Origin: Cranoglanis bouderius
Taxonomy: Eukaryota > Chordata > Actinopteri > Siluriformes > Cranoglanididae
DNA: 64,000 bases
Reading direction: 5' to 3'
Assembly (NCBI GenBank): GCA_023630585.1
Contig: CM042540.1
Location: 21,772,074-21,836,073 of the forward strand
Shown here: positions 56,501-64,000 of the stretch, piece after piece
Layout of the letters: every line of letters starts with the position of its first letter
How positions within the stretch are numbered: position 1 is the stretch's first letter
Position numbers and translations under genes: made by a program
Notes under the pieces: model-generated
The model's database searches: none
What the model saw: only the letters and a program-made list of their open reading frames with translations
What the model was told of the DNA's origin: nothing

Positions 56501-58480
56501 TCCATCCCACGTGTTCAAGAGAACAAACGCATCACTTCCAGGGAAGCTATCCAGTAAAAAAATTATCCACCTCAATTGAGCACATAGATTTTTTTTTTTC
56601 GGTGCATTTGAGATTTTTTTGCTTCTGCTGTTTCCATGCAGGGTTTTTTTTTTTTTTTTTTTTTTTTTTAATGCGACATCCCAAAATTCGCATAAAAATA
56701 CAAGGATGGAAACATAGCTACTGACTGTTAATGAAAGTCTTAACAATGCCTGGCTTCATTAATTATCTAGCAAATGTAACTTACGGCTAGCTATTTCACT
56801 GAAGGTTTTGTTTGTCGAAAACAGCAATGATCACTGTTTTACACCAAGTCAACATTTGTGTTGGTAGATGTAGGATTTCTGGTTTTCTTTTCCAAAATAA
56901 CATTGTCACAGCATCTTGACAAACACTAGTTTTTCCCACTAACTATCAATCAACTCTGTTCCAATACAAACACAGATACTTTTGAAGAAGCTTTAGGAAC
57001 ACTTCTACTAAACTGTAACTGAACTCATTTTTACAGTTCAGTTTAAAGACAACTGTGATAGCTCAGATTGGTCAGAAACACCCCAAAAAAAGTCCAAATC
57101 TGAGAAAACTCATATTTCTGTTGAGCAAACTTCCATTAAAACTGTATCCTAGATCGTAAGTTCATATCCTGACGATGCCACAGCCATCAGTGACCAGGAG
57201 CCCAGGGACCAGAATTGGCCATGCTTTCTGGGATTACTCTTACTCTCTCTTGCCTATCACAGTGACACTATAGCCAATCGTGAGCTCATGTATGTGGCAG
57301 AGGGTAGACAGCTCTTTGGTTGACTTCATGTGTCTTGATGTAAGCACGTCACTCTCCTGATGATAGCAGAGAGCTGGTTTGTGGGAGGGCATTGGCTGGT
57401 GACCAAATTTGGCAGAAATCATGGGAAAATAAATAAGAAAAAGGTATCCTTGCTATCTGAAAATAAAAAATCTTTTTTTTCCCATTATATTGCTCAATCC
57501 TTTCTCTTTCTTTGCATTCAGGTCTCCACATGAACCCATTAGGGGTATATTTCATGTATTTACAAATAGTATAATCTTTCTAGCATTTGTGACAAACATG
57601 TGATTATATGTTTGGCCGTAGCTGTTACTGCTCTTCAGAATACTAAATAACGCAGTAGCTGAAGCAATTTTGCAATCTTTTGGAAGTTGGTTATTGGTAA
57701 TCTTTTGGCTTTGGAAATTCATTTAGCTTAAAATAAGCAGTCACAATATGCTTTGAGAGGACGATGCTCTCCATGTTGGTACAAACTTGCGTATTATTGT
57801 AATTGGCTCTGATTTGCAGGTCCTGTGCTGGGGTACCCTGTGCAAGGGGTTCTCACTGTGGTCCACAGTGTGTGTGTGGAACCTGGCACCTCTCTGGCCA
57901 TGGTGTCGGCCTGCGTGTCTCGCTGCATGCTTAAGGTACTTCACATACAGTCCATGTCTCACTCTGGATCACAAGACAAGTAGACCAGTTGTTGTCATGG
58001 TAGTCACAAATCTGTATAGGGGTTAGATTTTATAGATGATGGAGATTAACTGTGTGTGTGTGTAGGGGCTGAAACAGGCAGGGGGGCAAGTCTTGGAGCC
58101 TGTGATGTCATTGGAGGTGACTGTGGATGAGGAGTATCTGAGCTCTGTGCTCGGTGACCTCGCTCAGCGCCGGGGAACAGTCCAAGACATCCAGAGCCGC
58201 CATGACAGCAAAGTACTTTTGGCCACTGTACCCCTTGCAGAGATGATGGTGAGTATCTTTTTTTAGTTTAAAATCTCAAACGGGTATTAAATCTCAAGAG
58301 GGAAATGTGAATACTGATATTAAATGAACTTGATATGCATGGTGTTTCCAGGGCTATTCCACTGCACTGCGCACTTTGACCTCAGGAAATGCCACCTTCT
58401 CACTTGAGCTGGCCAGCTACGAACCCATGAACCCTAAAGACCAGAATGCATTGCTCAACAAGATGGCCGGCCTGGCATGA
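32312..58480 (+). CDS. gfm2: Mitochondrial elongation factor G2 / ribosome-releasing factor 2 (GFM2), complete, 20 coding exons
   Basis: Coding exons: 32312-32335, 32483-32558, 33949-33994, 34579-34676, 36983-37108, 37192-37280, 43109-43197, 44942-45002, 45094-45279, 46328-46408, 46501-46649, 48899-49039, 49214-49313, 50328-50517, 54321-54397, 54562-54700, 55961-56149, 57820-57935, 58066-58248, 58352-58480. Every junction is GT-AG and in phase, giving 2289 nt and 762 aa (human GFM2 is about 780). Residues 1-33 are basic with few acids, fitting a mitochondrial targeting peptide. GTPase motifs: P-loop AHIDAGKT at 57-64, RGIT at 99-102, DTPGH at 121-125, NKMD at 175-178. Domain II, EF-G core (GMGELHIEI) and domain IV/V motifs follow to the C-terminus (NPKDQNALLNKMAGLA). 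The family acts with mitochondrial RRF to split post-termination mitoribosomes, rather than in translocation. No stop or frameshift is seen. Confidence 0.96.
32760..33870. repeat. Repeat family R, longest copy (gfm2 intron 2)
   Basis: Blocks in order: GGAGTCTCCAGTGTCAGTGC, the ATGCTGTTACAGGAAAATAA and GATTATTTTCATATAACAGC inverted pair, GTCACATTTAATGTTGTGCA, CAAGTTAGTTCCTTTTATCA, and AACACCTTCTGACCAATCAG. The same blocks recur in the same order elsewhere in the window. It is non-coding and of unknown class. Confidence 0.6.
34579..34676 (+). CDS. gfm2: gfm2 coding exon 4 (P-loop)
   Basis: This exon encodes [20 protein letters not shown] and continues RMLYYSGYTRALG. It contains the GTP phosphate-binding P-loop AHIDAGKT, with the catalytic-site Asp and Lys-Thr intact. 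The donor is GTAAAC and the frame continues at 36983 as DVDDGDTVTDYMAQERERG (switch I). Confidence 0.96.
34914..36318 (-). pseudogene. Degraded Tc1-like transposon (gfm2 intron 4)
   Basis: The left end GCCTTTCAAAAGTATTCAAC and a right end near GGTTTGAATACTTTTGTATT are inverted. The - strand keeps SQSPDLNPIENLWHCLKIAV (35300-35240) with its catalytic Glu, then KITPKQHAKLVERKGASTKY. Upstream coding is broken by stops and by a poly-T run (36148-36163). Confidence 0.75.
36983..37280 (+). CDS. gfm2: gfm2 coding exons 5 and 6 (switch I and II)
   Basis: Exon 5 (36983-37108) carries switch I (ERERGITI) and ends inside the DTPG motif. Exon 6 (37192-37280) begins GHVDFTLEVERALRVLDGAV. The 83-bp intron between them splits the G3 motif DTPGH and is the shortest intron of the gene in this window. 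Reading straight through the intron would give a plausible-looking but wrong peptide. Confidence 0.96.
37741..38470 (-). pseudogene. Degraded Tc1-like transposon
   Basis: The left end TCCCCTCCGAAATTATTGGA (then ACGGCAAGGC) and the right end GCCTTGCCGTTCCAGTAGTT are inverted. The - strand reads KVWRKKGSDYDPKHTSSSVK then HGGG, the conserved central Tc1 segment. Most of the catalytic domain is missing or broken. A small relative lies at 45845-46139. Confidence 0.75.
38475..38665. repeat. Repeat family R, left part, interrupted by a LINE
   Basis: It contains GGTTGATTATTTTCCAAAAA-type sequence and ends AATGAATGACACATCGTC. The continuation expected from the copy at 32760-33870 resumes at about 42593 (TTTATAGTTGCATTTAATGA), on the far side of the LINE. 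Confidence 0.6.
40218..41745 (+). mobile_element. Tc1-like transposon, family D, copy 1 (1528 bp), nested in the LINE
   Basis: Long inverted repeats begin CAGTGGGCATAGAAAAGAAT and, from the right, CACTGGGTATAGAAAAGAAT. They extend through TTTGTTGCTTTTCAGCCTGA on both sides, about 150 bp or more. TA lies on both sides (40216-40217 and 41746-41747). The transposase is broken. The helix-turn-helix part SGRHSKLDERARRKLVREAT is at 40760-40820, YVWRKSNTARHPNNTIPTVK then HGGG at about 41043-41115, and SQSPDLNPIENLWNDLKTAV at 41355-41412. A stop precedes the last segment. Confidence 0.93.
40590..41570 (+). pseudogene. Tc1 transposase, frameshifted
   Basis: A Tc1 transposase beginning MGGKALSKDLRDEAVDRHKS can be followed only by changing frame several times. 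Both DNA-binding helices and the catalytic Glu segment are recognisable. In-frame stops (for example just before SQSPDLNP) make it inactive. Confidence 0.8.
42593..42880. repeat. Repeat family R, right part
   Basis: It contains AAGAAACCACAAAGCCTTCC and the TATCAACAATTACACACATT block, which follow in the same order in other R copies. Together with 38475-38665 it makes one R copy split by the LINE. Confidence 0.6.
43109..43197 (+). CDS. gfm2: gfm2 coding exon 7 (NKMD motif)
   Basis: This exon encodes AQTMTVWRQAEKHKIPCVCF followed by LNKMDKPGAS, containing the guanine-specificity motif NKMD. It follows the 5.8-kb repeat-filled intron 6. A 1.5-kb Tc1 element begins about 170 bp beyond its donor. 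Confidence 0.96.
43368..44866 (+). mobile_element. Tc1-like transposon, family D, copy 2 (1499 bp)
   Basis: Same family and orientation as 40218-41745. The ends are CAGTGGGTATAGAAAAGAAT on both sides (right end read inward) with flanking TA at 43366-43367 and 44867-44868. It keeps SDETKILLFGLNTKQYVRWK and HGGGNILLWGCFSAAGTGAL (44125-44275). It has small deletions, stops and a lost Glu segment (PTENLW where copy 1 has PIENLW keeps the Glu). It lies in gfm2 intron 7, and its left TA is the end of a GT tract. Confidence 0.93.
45355..45680. repeat. Repeat family R fragment
   Basis: It contains AGAGCTGCTGTTGTAGAAAA and CATCTTCTGACCAATCAGAA, the 3' part of the R consensus order seen at 33640-33730. 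Confidence 0.5.
45845..46139. mobile_element. Small Tc1-derived inverted-repeat element (about 295 bp)
   Basis: The left end CTGTCCCCTCCAAAAGTATT is followed by GGAACCGCACGGCC. The right end GCCGTTCCAATACTTTTGGA is inverted to it. The same terminal type bounds the Tc1 at 37741-38470. It has no transposase coding. A 27-bp tandem duplication (TTTGGAGGAGACTGTATTAT...) spans its right end to about 46179. Confidence 0.8.
46650..48898 (+). other. gfm2: gfm2 intron 11
   Basis: A 2.2-kb intron with a family U repeat at 48024-48560. The rest is AT-rich with short ATT and poly-T runs and nothing else recognised. Confidence 0.55.
48024..48560. repeat. hAT-like short repeat, family U, best copy
   Basis: It begins TAGGGGTGTAACAATATAGG, a hAT-type terminus, and includes GAGCTCCAAAGTCGGCTAAA and ATCACGTGACCAGCGTGTTC. 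A matching right terminus was not found, so the element may be truncated. Confidence 0.55.
49380..50120. repeat. Repeat family R copy, interrupted by a family S element
   Basis: The left part (to 49563) and right part (from 49697) are separated by the 133-bp element 49564-49696. The right part carries TTTATAGTTACATTTATGTT, AAACCACAATCCCCTCAG and CAAAGCACTGACACTGCAAG in the usual R order. Confidence 0.6.
49564..49696. mobile_element. Short inverted-repeat element, family S, copy 3 (133 bp)
   Basis: The ends are CAGTCCCTACAGGATTTTGC and, read inward from the right, CAGTCCATACAGGATTTTG, almost identical over about 20 bp. The flanks CTTAGA (49558-49563) and CTTAAA (49697-49702) match at five of six positions. 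This is the most compact copy and is nested in repeat R. Confidence 0.85.
51101..51636 (+). mobile_element. hAT-like mini-element with a BED-finger ORF (536 bp)
   Basis: The ends are TAGGGCTGGGCGGTATGACG and, read inward from the right, TAGGGGTGGGCGGTATGACG. They are flanked by an 8-bp near-perfect duplication: GCTCCAAG (51093-51100) and GCTCCACG (51637-51644). The 8-bp size and TAG/CTA ends point to the hAT superfamily. It carries only the N-terminal zinc finger of a transposase and no catalytic or dimerisation domain, so it is non-autonomous. It sits in gfm2 intron 14. Confidence 0.88.
51286..51549 (+). CDS. BED-type zinc finger protein, 87 aa, within hAT-like mini-element
   Basis: An ATG-initiated frame of 87 codons starts MEKDKHAGEEVPQTNPEQEE. 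A BED finger follows: SVVWTWFGFTKSDKKQK with the two aromatic positions, VICKLCRN (Cys-x2-Cys) and LFYHLKMKH (His-x4-His). The frame is also open upstream of this ATG to 51175. BED fingers bind DNA in hAT transposases and in ZBED host proteins derived from them. The ORF ends (TVDLPE, stop) only about 90 bp before the element's right end, so the catalytic region is absent. It could encode a DNA-binding-only peptide, but expression is unknown. Confidence 0.6.
   Translation: MEKDKHAGEEVPQTNPEQEEELVMKRGATSVVWTWFGFTKSDKKQKNVICKLCRNVPTSSASTSNLFYHLKMKHVKACQRFTVDLPE
52482..52688 (+). mobile_element. 207-bp deletion derivative of Tc1 family D
   Basis: It starts CAGTGGGTATAGAATGGCCA: about 15 bp of the family D left end joined directly to transposase C-terminal coding sequence (AAGACTGCAGTCCACAAACG). 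It runs to the right end (GATTCTTTTCTATACCCACT then G). TA flanks it (52480-52481 and 52689-52690). About 1.3 kb of the parent is missing. Confidence 0.9.
53940..54300. repeat. Repeat family R copy
   Basis: It begins GGCATGCTGTTACAGGAAAA, passes AAGAAAGCACAAAGCCTTCG and a poly-T run (54113-54133), and ends ACACCTTCTGACTATTCAGA just before gfm2 exon 15 (54321). Confidence 0.6.
54701..55960 (+). other. gfm2: gfm2 intron 16
   Basis: About 1.26 kb of AT-rich sequence with a short CA tract (55058-55070). No repeat family or coding segment recognised. Confidence 0.5.
56416..56720. mobile_element. Inverted-repeat element (about 305 bp) in gfm2 intron 17
   Basis: It starts TAGCTATGTTTCCATCCAAG and ends GGATGGAAACATAGCTA, a perfect 17-bp terminal inverted repeat. 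Interior TGCGAATTT-type words also recur inverted. A poly-T run lies at 56643-56669. I could not identify a convincing target duplication. It has no coding sequence. Confidence 0.75.
57150..57375 (+). repeat. tRNA-derived SINE, same family as 10203
   Basis: It begins with a B-box-like GATCGTAAGTTCATATCCTG and continues CAGTGACCAGGAGCCCAGGG, the TTACTCTCTCTTGCCTATCA segment and CCAATCGTGAGCTCATGTAT. It is diverged. Confidence 0.5.
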
Positions 58481-58902
58481 TATCCCCTTTCCTTTTCTTG
58501 CACATTCGTAAATGAGTTTTCCTTTATGAACTGATTTCCACTGTTATTTATTCATTTTACAGAAAAGATACGTGTTACACTTGAATGTCATGGATTCAAA
58601 TATAAAATTATGCACATTAAAATATTTAATACTTGAATTCTTCATAGCAATTACAAATCAATATGGCAAGGCTTCAGTTTCATAAAACCTATTCACAGAA
58701 TATTTTCCATTAAACTTTTTTTTTGTATATAAACCCCAAATTAAAACAAGAAAAAAAATTTGATAATTCATCAGGTATATTAACAGTGTCAACAGTGAAA
58801 GCTGTGAAATTGTCTAAGTGCATATAGAAAGAAAATGATTGGAATGGAGATTCCTGATCAGCATGTTCTTGTTTGCGGAATTGTTAAATGGTCTTTTGGA
58901 GC
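58481..58902. other. gfm2-hexb convergent 3' ends
   Basis: Only 422 bp separate the gfm2 stop (TGA at 58478-58480) from the hexb stop (58903-58905, - strand). A + strand ATTAAA lies at 58617-58622. A - strand AATAAA (TTTATT on +) lies at 58547-58552. If both signals are used, the two 3' UTRs overlap. The sequence is AT-rich and free of recognisable repeats. Confidence 0.6.
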
Positions 58903-61555
58903 TCACAGGCCATCGTATTCATGTGGACAGTAGCCCACAAACAGAGGTTCTGCAGGGATGCCTCTCCTGTGAGGGGAAAGATACAATTTAGACATTTTGC
59001 AACAGTGACCTGTTTCAAAAATTATTTATTATTTATTTGTCTTTACAGTGCAGGAATATGGTCTTGAGTATTTGGGCCAAGTGTGAAAACGTCCTTAAAG
59101 TTCCCAAAAATTGAGTCCGCACCCAGGACCGATTATAGGCTCATTTGGAAGAAAGTGTCATAGTAACTGGTGCAATTCTATACATAGCACCAAATTTATA
59201 CATTTGCAGGTTGTTGTTTTTGTTTCATTATTTTTCCTTTGCTGCCAAGACTAAAGTGGAGGACAGCAGTGCTTTTTGGATTCATGGCAGAATTTTGTTT
59301 TGCGTAAACGAGGAGCCTAACAGAAGCAAGCCCCAGCTTTCACTCGACCAAAAATGTATCAAACTCTTGGGGCCCCAAGTACAGGAAACACAGAGACTAA
59401 ATCATTATGTGAGGCCGCCTGGGAAAACCCATCGGATGTCGCTGTGGCTAAATTAGAACAAATAGGGGGTTTACCTAAAAATGAAACTTTTCTGCCTATA
59501 CCATGCTTTGACACCTACTTAAAAAAAAAAAAAAAAAACCTAACACACTAATATTAATATATTGTTATGTTTCCATTATTTTGCCTACCCCTGTATAATC
59601 TTGCCTGCTCAATTTACCTGGTAAATTTTGTTCACAGGGAATACTTTTAATTACTTTGTCTTGAATGAATCAGTCTCAGGTTTGAGACTCACCTGAGCAT
59701 GCGGCAGCGATGTTTGACCAGACGAGTGTAGGCACTGTTGACGTCTTTCACATTTTCATCACTCCACAACCTTTCAGCTACTGCACTGGCCCGTGGCCTA
59801 TGAGAAGAGAACGTACACATGTGCTAAATTCTTCCCAGGACAATCTTCCTTAAATTACCAACACATTTTAGACTGCAAAGTCAGAAATGATGTATTTCAC
59901 TCGTACAAAGCATAAATTAAGGATGTTAAGTTCAAAGTCACTACTGCTGAGTGTGCAGTGGAAGTTGCTAACCTAGTCAGTTAGCAATCAATGGAGAAAG
60001 ATGCTCCTGAGCAAGCAGGGCGCATCTTTCAGCATCCAGCCACCACATCCATTTCACCATTCCTGGGTTTATTTTAATTAAGTGGCTATGGTGATTTTGT
60101 CAAGTCTTTTGTCTGGACTGTAACCTGCATACATCAACAGTTTGATTATAATGTGTTTTTGATACAAACTGGTCTTACCATAGGCGAGGGGTGAGGTTGG
60201 TGGCATCCACATACTCCCCCCAGAGACATGCCTCCCCTCCAATCACAAGCTTCTTCTGCTCTGCTGTGCCTGAAGAATCAAAGGGGAAAATCACGCAATT
60301 AAAACAAAAAAAATAAATCAGTTCTTATTTATAACATTATATAAAAAACAGATACCCTATAAGTGCATCTGTGTTATGAATTCACTCTCTTGGAACACTT
60401 GAGATCTAGCTTGCTTCATTCTACAGGCCTCAAGGGTATGAAATGTTCATGATATCATAACCATACAGAATGACTTTGAATAAATTAGGGATTTGTTTTT
60501 AAGACAACAATAAGAGGATTGTTCTCTGACTGACTGTTTTCTGAAAATTAGGCTAACTTATGGTATATACATGCTATAATTAGAAATAACTTTTTTCCCC
60601 ACTATCATCTACACTGGTATATGACAACAGTAACTGAGACTCATAACTGAAATCATCCTGTAATCACTCTGGCTTGATAGAGTTGAGGAGAAAAGCAAAC
60701 CAAGGTCAGTCTAAGCCAGATGCCGTTCAGAAAGAAATCTGAAACAGCACATGCCTGAAAGTCCTGTGCTATCAATGACCATTATAACAAAATGGAACCA
60801 AAGTACGCTCATGGTATAAAAAGCTTGCAACTCTTAAGTTAAGAGAGATGCAACCCTTACATACTGTAAGGGGGACTTCCATACGTGTCCTGCACAGTGT
60901 TGAAGAAACTTCCATTTTCCACCCATCACCCACACTAAAGCGTGGTGGAGACTATTTCCATCGGTCTCCAATGCCATTCCACCTGCATCCTCGACTTGCT
61001 TCAGATTAGTTTATTCCATTTGTCTTTTATGTTTTTCTTTCTTTCCACATTTAACTTGGTGCCTGCAATGGACTCATACTGCAGTATGAGGGTGCTGTAT
61101 CATGGCTGACTATACACTCGGACTCCAGCTCCCAAAGCTGGGATATGCAAAGAAAATAATTTCATTGTACTGTATTGTACATGACAAATAAAGGTTTCTT
61201 CTTTAACCGTCACTTTCCCCAGTTTGATGCATCACAAGCCAGACTGCATTATAGTGACAATATTTTCATGCTCTCAAAGCCTTTTCCCATACTATATAGC
61301 CCTAACCTATTAGGATGTAACCTATGGCTGAACTAATCCATTAAATTCTCTTGTTTTATCCCCTCTCACTCACACACCATTGAAACTCTGAGGGTCAGCC
61401 TTGTAAATGCCTTGCCAGTCTTGGCCATAGCTGATGCGGTTTAGGTACCAGGGAGAAGAAAGTAGGGCATGAAACCCAGCTGCGGTTATCTGGGCCATCT
61501 CACTGTTGTAGTCCGGCTTCACTTTCCACACGTGGACCTGTGTGTCTGCTTTCAG
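58903..61555 (-). CDS. hexb: Beta-hexosaminidase subunit beta (HEXB), last four coding exons
   Basis: The - strand exons in coding order are 61555-61378, 60269-60179, 59797-59693 and 58966-58903, all GT-AG and in phase, encoding the C-terminal 145 aa. The first exon contains SSPWYLNRISYGQDW, with the active-site Tyr and Asp of the glycosyl hydrolase 20 barrel. The second contains GGEACLWGEYVDATNLTPRL, with the Trp and Glu that line the substrate pocket. The third runs PRASAVAERLWSDENVKDVN to HRCRM. The last ends GYCPHEYDGL, with the two Cys that form the C-terminal disulfide in human HEXB. The enzyme is lysosomal and removes terminal N-acetylhexosamine from gangliosides and glycans. HEXB is preferred over HEXA because of the C-terminal GYC ending and its position tail to tail with gfm2, as in human. 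Upstream exons lie beyond the window. Confidence 0.95.
61095..61205 (+). repeat. LINE-tail-like repeat in hexb intron
   Basis: TTTCATTGTACTGTATTGTA followed by CATGACAAATAAAGG resembles the 3' end of a fish non-LTR retrotransposon. It may extend leftward to about 60850. Recognition is by motif only. Confidence 0.4.
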
Positions 61556-62214
61556 CTATGCAGAAACACACACAGTCACAATCGCATTTGCAAAAAGCAT
61601 GCATCTTCTTGGTCCAAGCAAAAGCACTGGGATAATGTTTAGAATACACCCAAAAATATGGGTGAAAGGAGGACATTGTTTGTTTTGTTTTACATATGTG
61701 GGATAAAATCAAATTCAGTTAACTCCTTTTGCACAAATTAAGTGTCCTTCAAGTTCAAAGGGCAAATTCACACACAAGTGCTACAATTTTCTGTTATTAG
61801 CATCACACTTCAACTAAAATTTATTTAAGATGATGTTAGCACCCAAGTGAAAAGTATAGCATTATCAAGTCCTATAAGCAAAAACCCACCAATTATAACT
61901 GCAGATTCTACAGTAGAAAGATCTTCAACTATAAATTTTCATTTCTTATGCATTTATCAATAAAACAGTGCATCAAGTACAAGTTTTGATAACTGTATAG
62001 CCACACAGTGTGTGAATGTGTACAAAATGTAAAAAGGGTCAAGTTAAAAAGTTCTCAGCAAAGACAGAAGCATACACTGCCACGTTGCCAAAGCCACATG
62101 CTGGCCACATGCAACAAGTGAGTGATTAGCGTTGACTAGGGTGAATGTATTGTTTCGCTATTCAATAAGGCATAAACGTTAATGGCATGCATGACAAACA
62201 GCTACAGTTCAGCC

Positions 62215-62239
62215 CAAAAAAAAAAAAAAAAAAAAAAAA
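62215..62239. repeat. Poly-A run
   Basis: About 25 A, possibly the tail of an old retroposed sequence. Confidence 0.8.
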
Positions 62240-62309
62240 GAACACCAGATGACCTACACTAACTTTTGACCCAATATCCATGTTTCCAGGGAATTAAATT
62301 TTGTAATAT

Positions 62310-62530
62310 TTCATTGTCCACACCTGACCATAACCCCCATATGTGGACTCCTCAAACTTTTGCAACAAGGTTGGAAGCAGGTATGTTGTAGCATTATGAT
62401 TTTCACTGGAACTAAGTGGACTAGGCCAAACCTGTTACAGCACAAAGTGAAGTCCATAAGGAACTCCAACACAAGGACAAGGTCCCATGCCAGGCCCCTA
62501 GGTGACCATGGTAGAGGAGGAACTTCATTT
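62310..62530 (+). pseudogene. Tc1-like fragment, same family as 20338
   Basis: It keeps ACACCTGACCATAACCCCCA, CCATATGTGGACTCCTCAAA, TTCACTGGAACTAAGTGGAC and CAAACCTGTTACAGCAC in the order found at 20338-20480. It is a fragment with no open frame. Confidence 0.6.
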
Positions 62531-63130
62531 CCTTTAGAATGGCACTAGTAAGTCCATGGGACCCTAGAGATATGCCATCCACAGTGCTGTGATGCTCTGT
62601 GATGACTGCCATATACACCATTAGTGTAGATGGGGACCTGCTGCTGTATAACAGTCCCTGGAGAAAAGTCAAAATGGTAGGAATTTGGCAACAATCCAAT
62701 TTCAGCTGCTGAGGTGAATATACGTTGGAGAATAACTTCCACTTAAGGACATACAAGACCCATGTGCTAGGAACCAATCTACAAACCCAGGTGACCAGGG
62801 GGACCCAAATCTTGCCCCCAGATGAGGAGTTGAGTTGCTGTAAATGAGACCAATCAGGGAGGACCACCTGTGGAGAGTCTCTGCAAAATGGAGAGATGTG
62901 CTTGAGTTTGTACTACCCCGATGATTCATATAGCAGACAGTGACAATATTGTCTGAGCAACACAGCAGCATTCGAGAACCCAGAAGAACTTTAGTGCCAG
63001 ATGGATAGCCCTGAATTCCAACCAGTTGATGTGTACTGTACCTTATATTGAGGGGGCCACAGTACCCCTGTAGCACCCATACAGAGGGGTCAACATCTGC
63101 AGAGTCGAGGGTCTGCTCCAATGATAGCAC
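62470..63130 (-). pseudogene. DIRS-like retrotransposon remnant (RNase H to recombinase N-terminus)
   Basis: Reading the - strand in more than one frame gives HINWLEFRAIHLALKFF and then CSDNIVTVCYMNHRGSTNSS, matching the RNase H region of DIRS-type elements. Further on, SRSPSTLMVYMAVITEHHST and VDGISLGSH match the N-terminal part of their tyrosine recombinase. Stops and frameshifts show it is dead. The apparent 142-148 aa frames here are pieces of this element. Confidence 0.72.
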
Positions 63131-63385
63131 CAGAACAGTTTATATATATTGCAAGTCACATGTGAAGCATGTAATGCAATATTGTAATTCTCCAGGAGTG
63201 CATCTGCACTCAGCACTTGGGCAGCTCACATGTGGGCATAGTGCTTTGTCTGAGGAGACCACCATAGCAACATAGCACCAGGATCAACGTCATATGGCCA
63301 AACCTGACATTATGATTAATCATATTGGTCCGAAACCACACCATGGAGCTTGTACACAGGTAAGCAGGGACCTGGCCGAATATAA

Positions 63386-63967
63386 ATTCACAGAGCACTT
63401 TAATAGGTACCCCTGTACAACTAATCATTCATGCAATAATCTAAAATCAGCCAGTCGTGTGGCAGCAGTGCAATGCATAAAATCATGCAGATACAGGCCA
63501 GCTGCTTTGGGTAATGTTCACATCAACTATCAGAATGGGGGAAAAATGTGAGATCAGTGATTTTGACCGTGGCATGATTGTTGGTGCTAGATGGGCTGGT
63601 TTGAGCATTTCTATAACTGCTGATCTCCTGGAATTTTCACACACACAACAGTCTCTAGAGTTTGCTCAGAATGGTGCAATAAAGAAAAAGCATCCAACAT
63701 TCTTCAGTGGCCTTCCCAGTCACTAGATCTGAATCCAATGGAACACCTTTAGGATTTGGTAGAACAGCAAATTCGCAGCACGACTGTGCACCTGTAAAAT
63801 CTGCAAAAAATGCATGATGCAATCACGTCAACATGGACCAGATTCTCAAAGGAATTTCTCCAACATCTTGTGGAATCCATGCCATGAAAAATCGAGGCTG
63901 TTTTGAAAGCAAGGCGAGCCCCTACCCAGTATTAGTATAGTGTTGCTAATAAAGTGCTCAGTGAGTG
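63386..63967 (+). mobile_element. Internally deleted Tc1-like element (about 582 bp)
   Basis: The left end includes CAGAGCACTTTAATAGGTAC. The right end, read inward, is CACTCACTGAGCACTTTATT, and TA follows at 63968-63969. The transposase start CEISDFDRGMIVGARWAGLS (63547 on) is joined, after a large deletion, to the C-terminal segment WPSQSLDLNPMEHL (63710-63752) and its tail. The first two catalytic Asp regions are missing. A shorter relative is at 23889-24266. Confidence 0.85.
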
Positions 63968-64000
63968 TAAGGTGCCATATAAAATAGTCATGTGACTGCT

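Larger units (their letters stand above)
61556..64000 (-). other. hexb: hexb intron (partial) filled with repeats
   Basis: I found no further hexb exon between 61556 and the window end. The interval holds AT-rich unique sequence to about 62210, a poly-A run (62215-62239), a Tc1 fragment, a DIRS-like remnant and an internally deleted Tc1, each listed separately. Confidence 0.7.

Noticed and set aside
62421..63130. Two long - strand ORFs (148 and 142 codons) as possible novel genes
   Set aside because: Their translations, read with frameshifts, match RNase H and recombinase parts of a DIRS-like element, and no single frame covers a complete domain.

Overview
The window is vertebrate genomic DNA, almost certainly from a teleost fish. 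Coding sequence lies in short exons with GT-AG introns. Long introns are packed with Tc1/mariner transposons, tRNA-derived SINEs ending in GGATG-type tails, L2-like LINE ends, hAT-type and other short inverted-repeat elements, and long GT, TA and poly-T tracts. The SINE and Tc1 mix would fit a catfish-like genome, but that is an inference. I see no prokaryotic or viral genes and no CRISPR array.

Three protein genes can be assembled exon by exon, with reading frame kept across every junction. (1) aif1l, allograft inflammatory factor 1-like, + strand, six coding exons from 2692 to 23285, 148 aa, complete. (2) gfm2, mitochondrial elongation factor G2 (ribosome-recycling GTPase), + strand, twenty coding exons from 32312 to 58480, 762 aa, complete, including two small exons that encode a basic N-terminal targeting sequence. 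(3) hexb, beta-hexosaminidase subunit beta, - strand, last four coding exons from 61555 down to 58903, giving the C-terminal 145 aa. The rest of hexb lies beyond the right edge. gfm2 and hexb are tail to tail, with stop codons about 420 bp apart.

Layout. 1-902: 3' two-thirds of a Tc1 element with an intact frame. 903-2690: microsatellites, a 109-bp tandem repeat and the aif1l upstream region. 2692-23285: aif1l and its repeat-filled introns. 23286-25300: probable aif1l 3' UTR, carrying a small Tc1-derived element. 25300-32300: intergenic, with several dead Tc1 copies and a SINE. 32312-58480: gfm2; its 5.8-kb intron 6 holds a three-level nest (Tc1 inside a LINE inside an older repeat), and intron 14 holds a hAT-like element with a BED-finger ORF. 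58481-64000: hexb 3' end, then a Tc1 fragment, a DIRS-like retrotransposon remnant and an internally deleted Tc1.

The three genes are unrelated in function: a calcium-binding/actin-associated protein, a mitochondrial translation factor and a lysosomal hydrolase. Their arrangement is chromosomal synteny, not a pathway. The most interesting material is in the mobile DNA: a short inverted-repeat family with perfect 6-bp target duplications, the BED-finger mini-element, catalytic-residue losses in Tc1 copies, and the datable nests. I found no convincing evidence of an undescribed multi-gene system.
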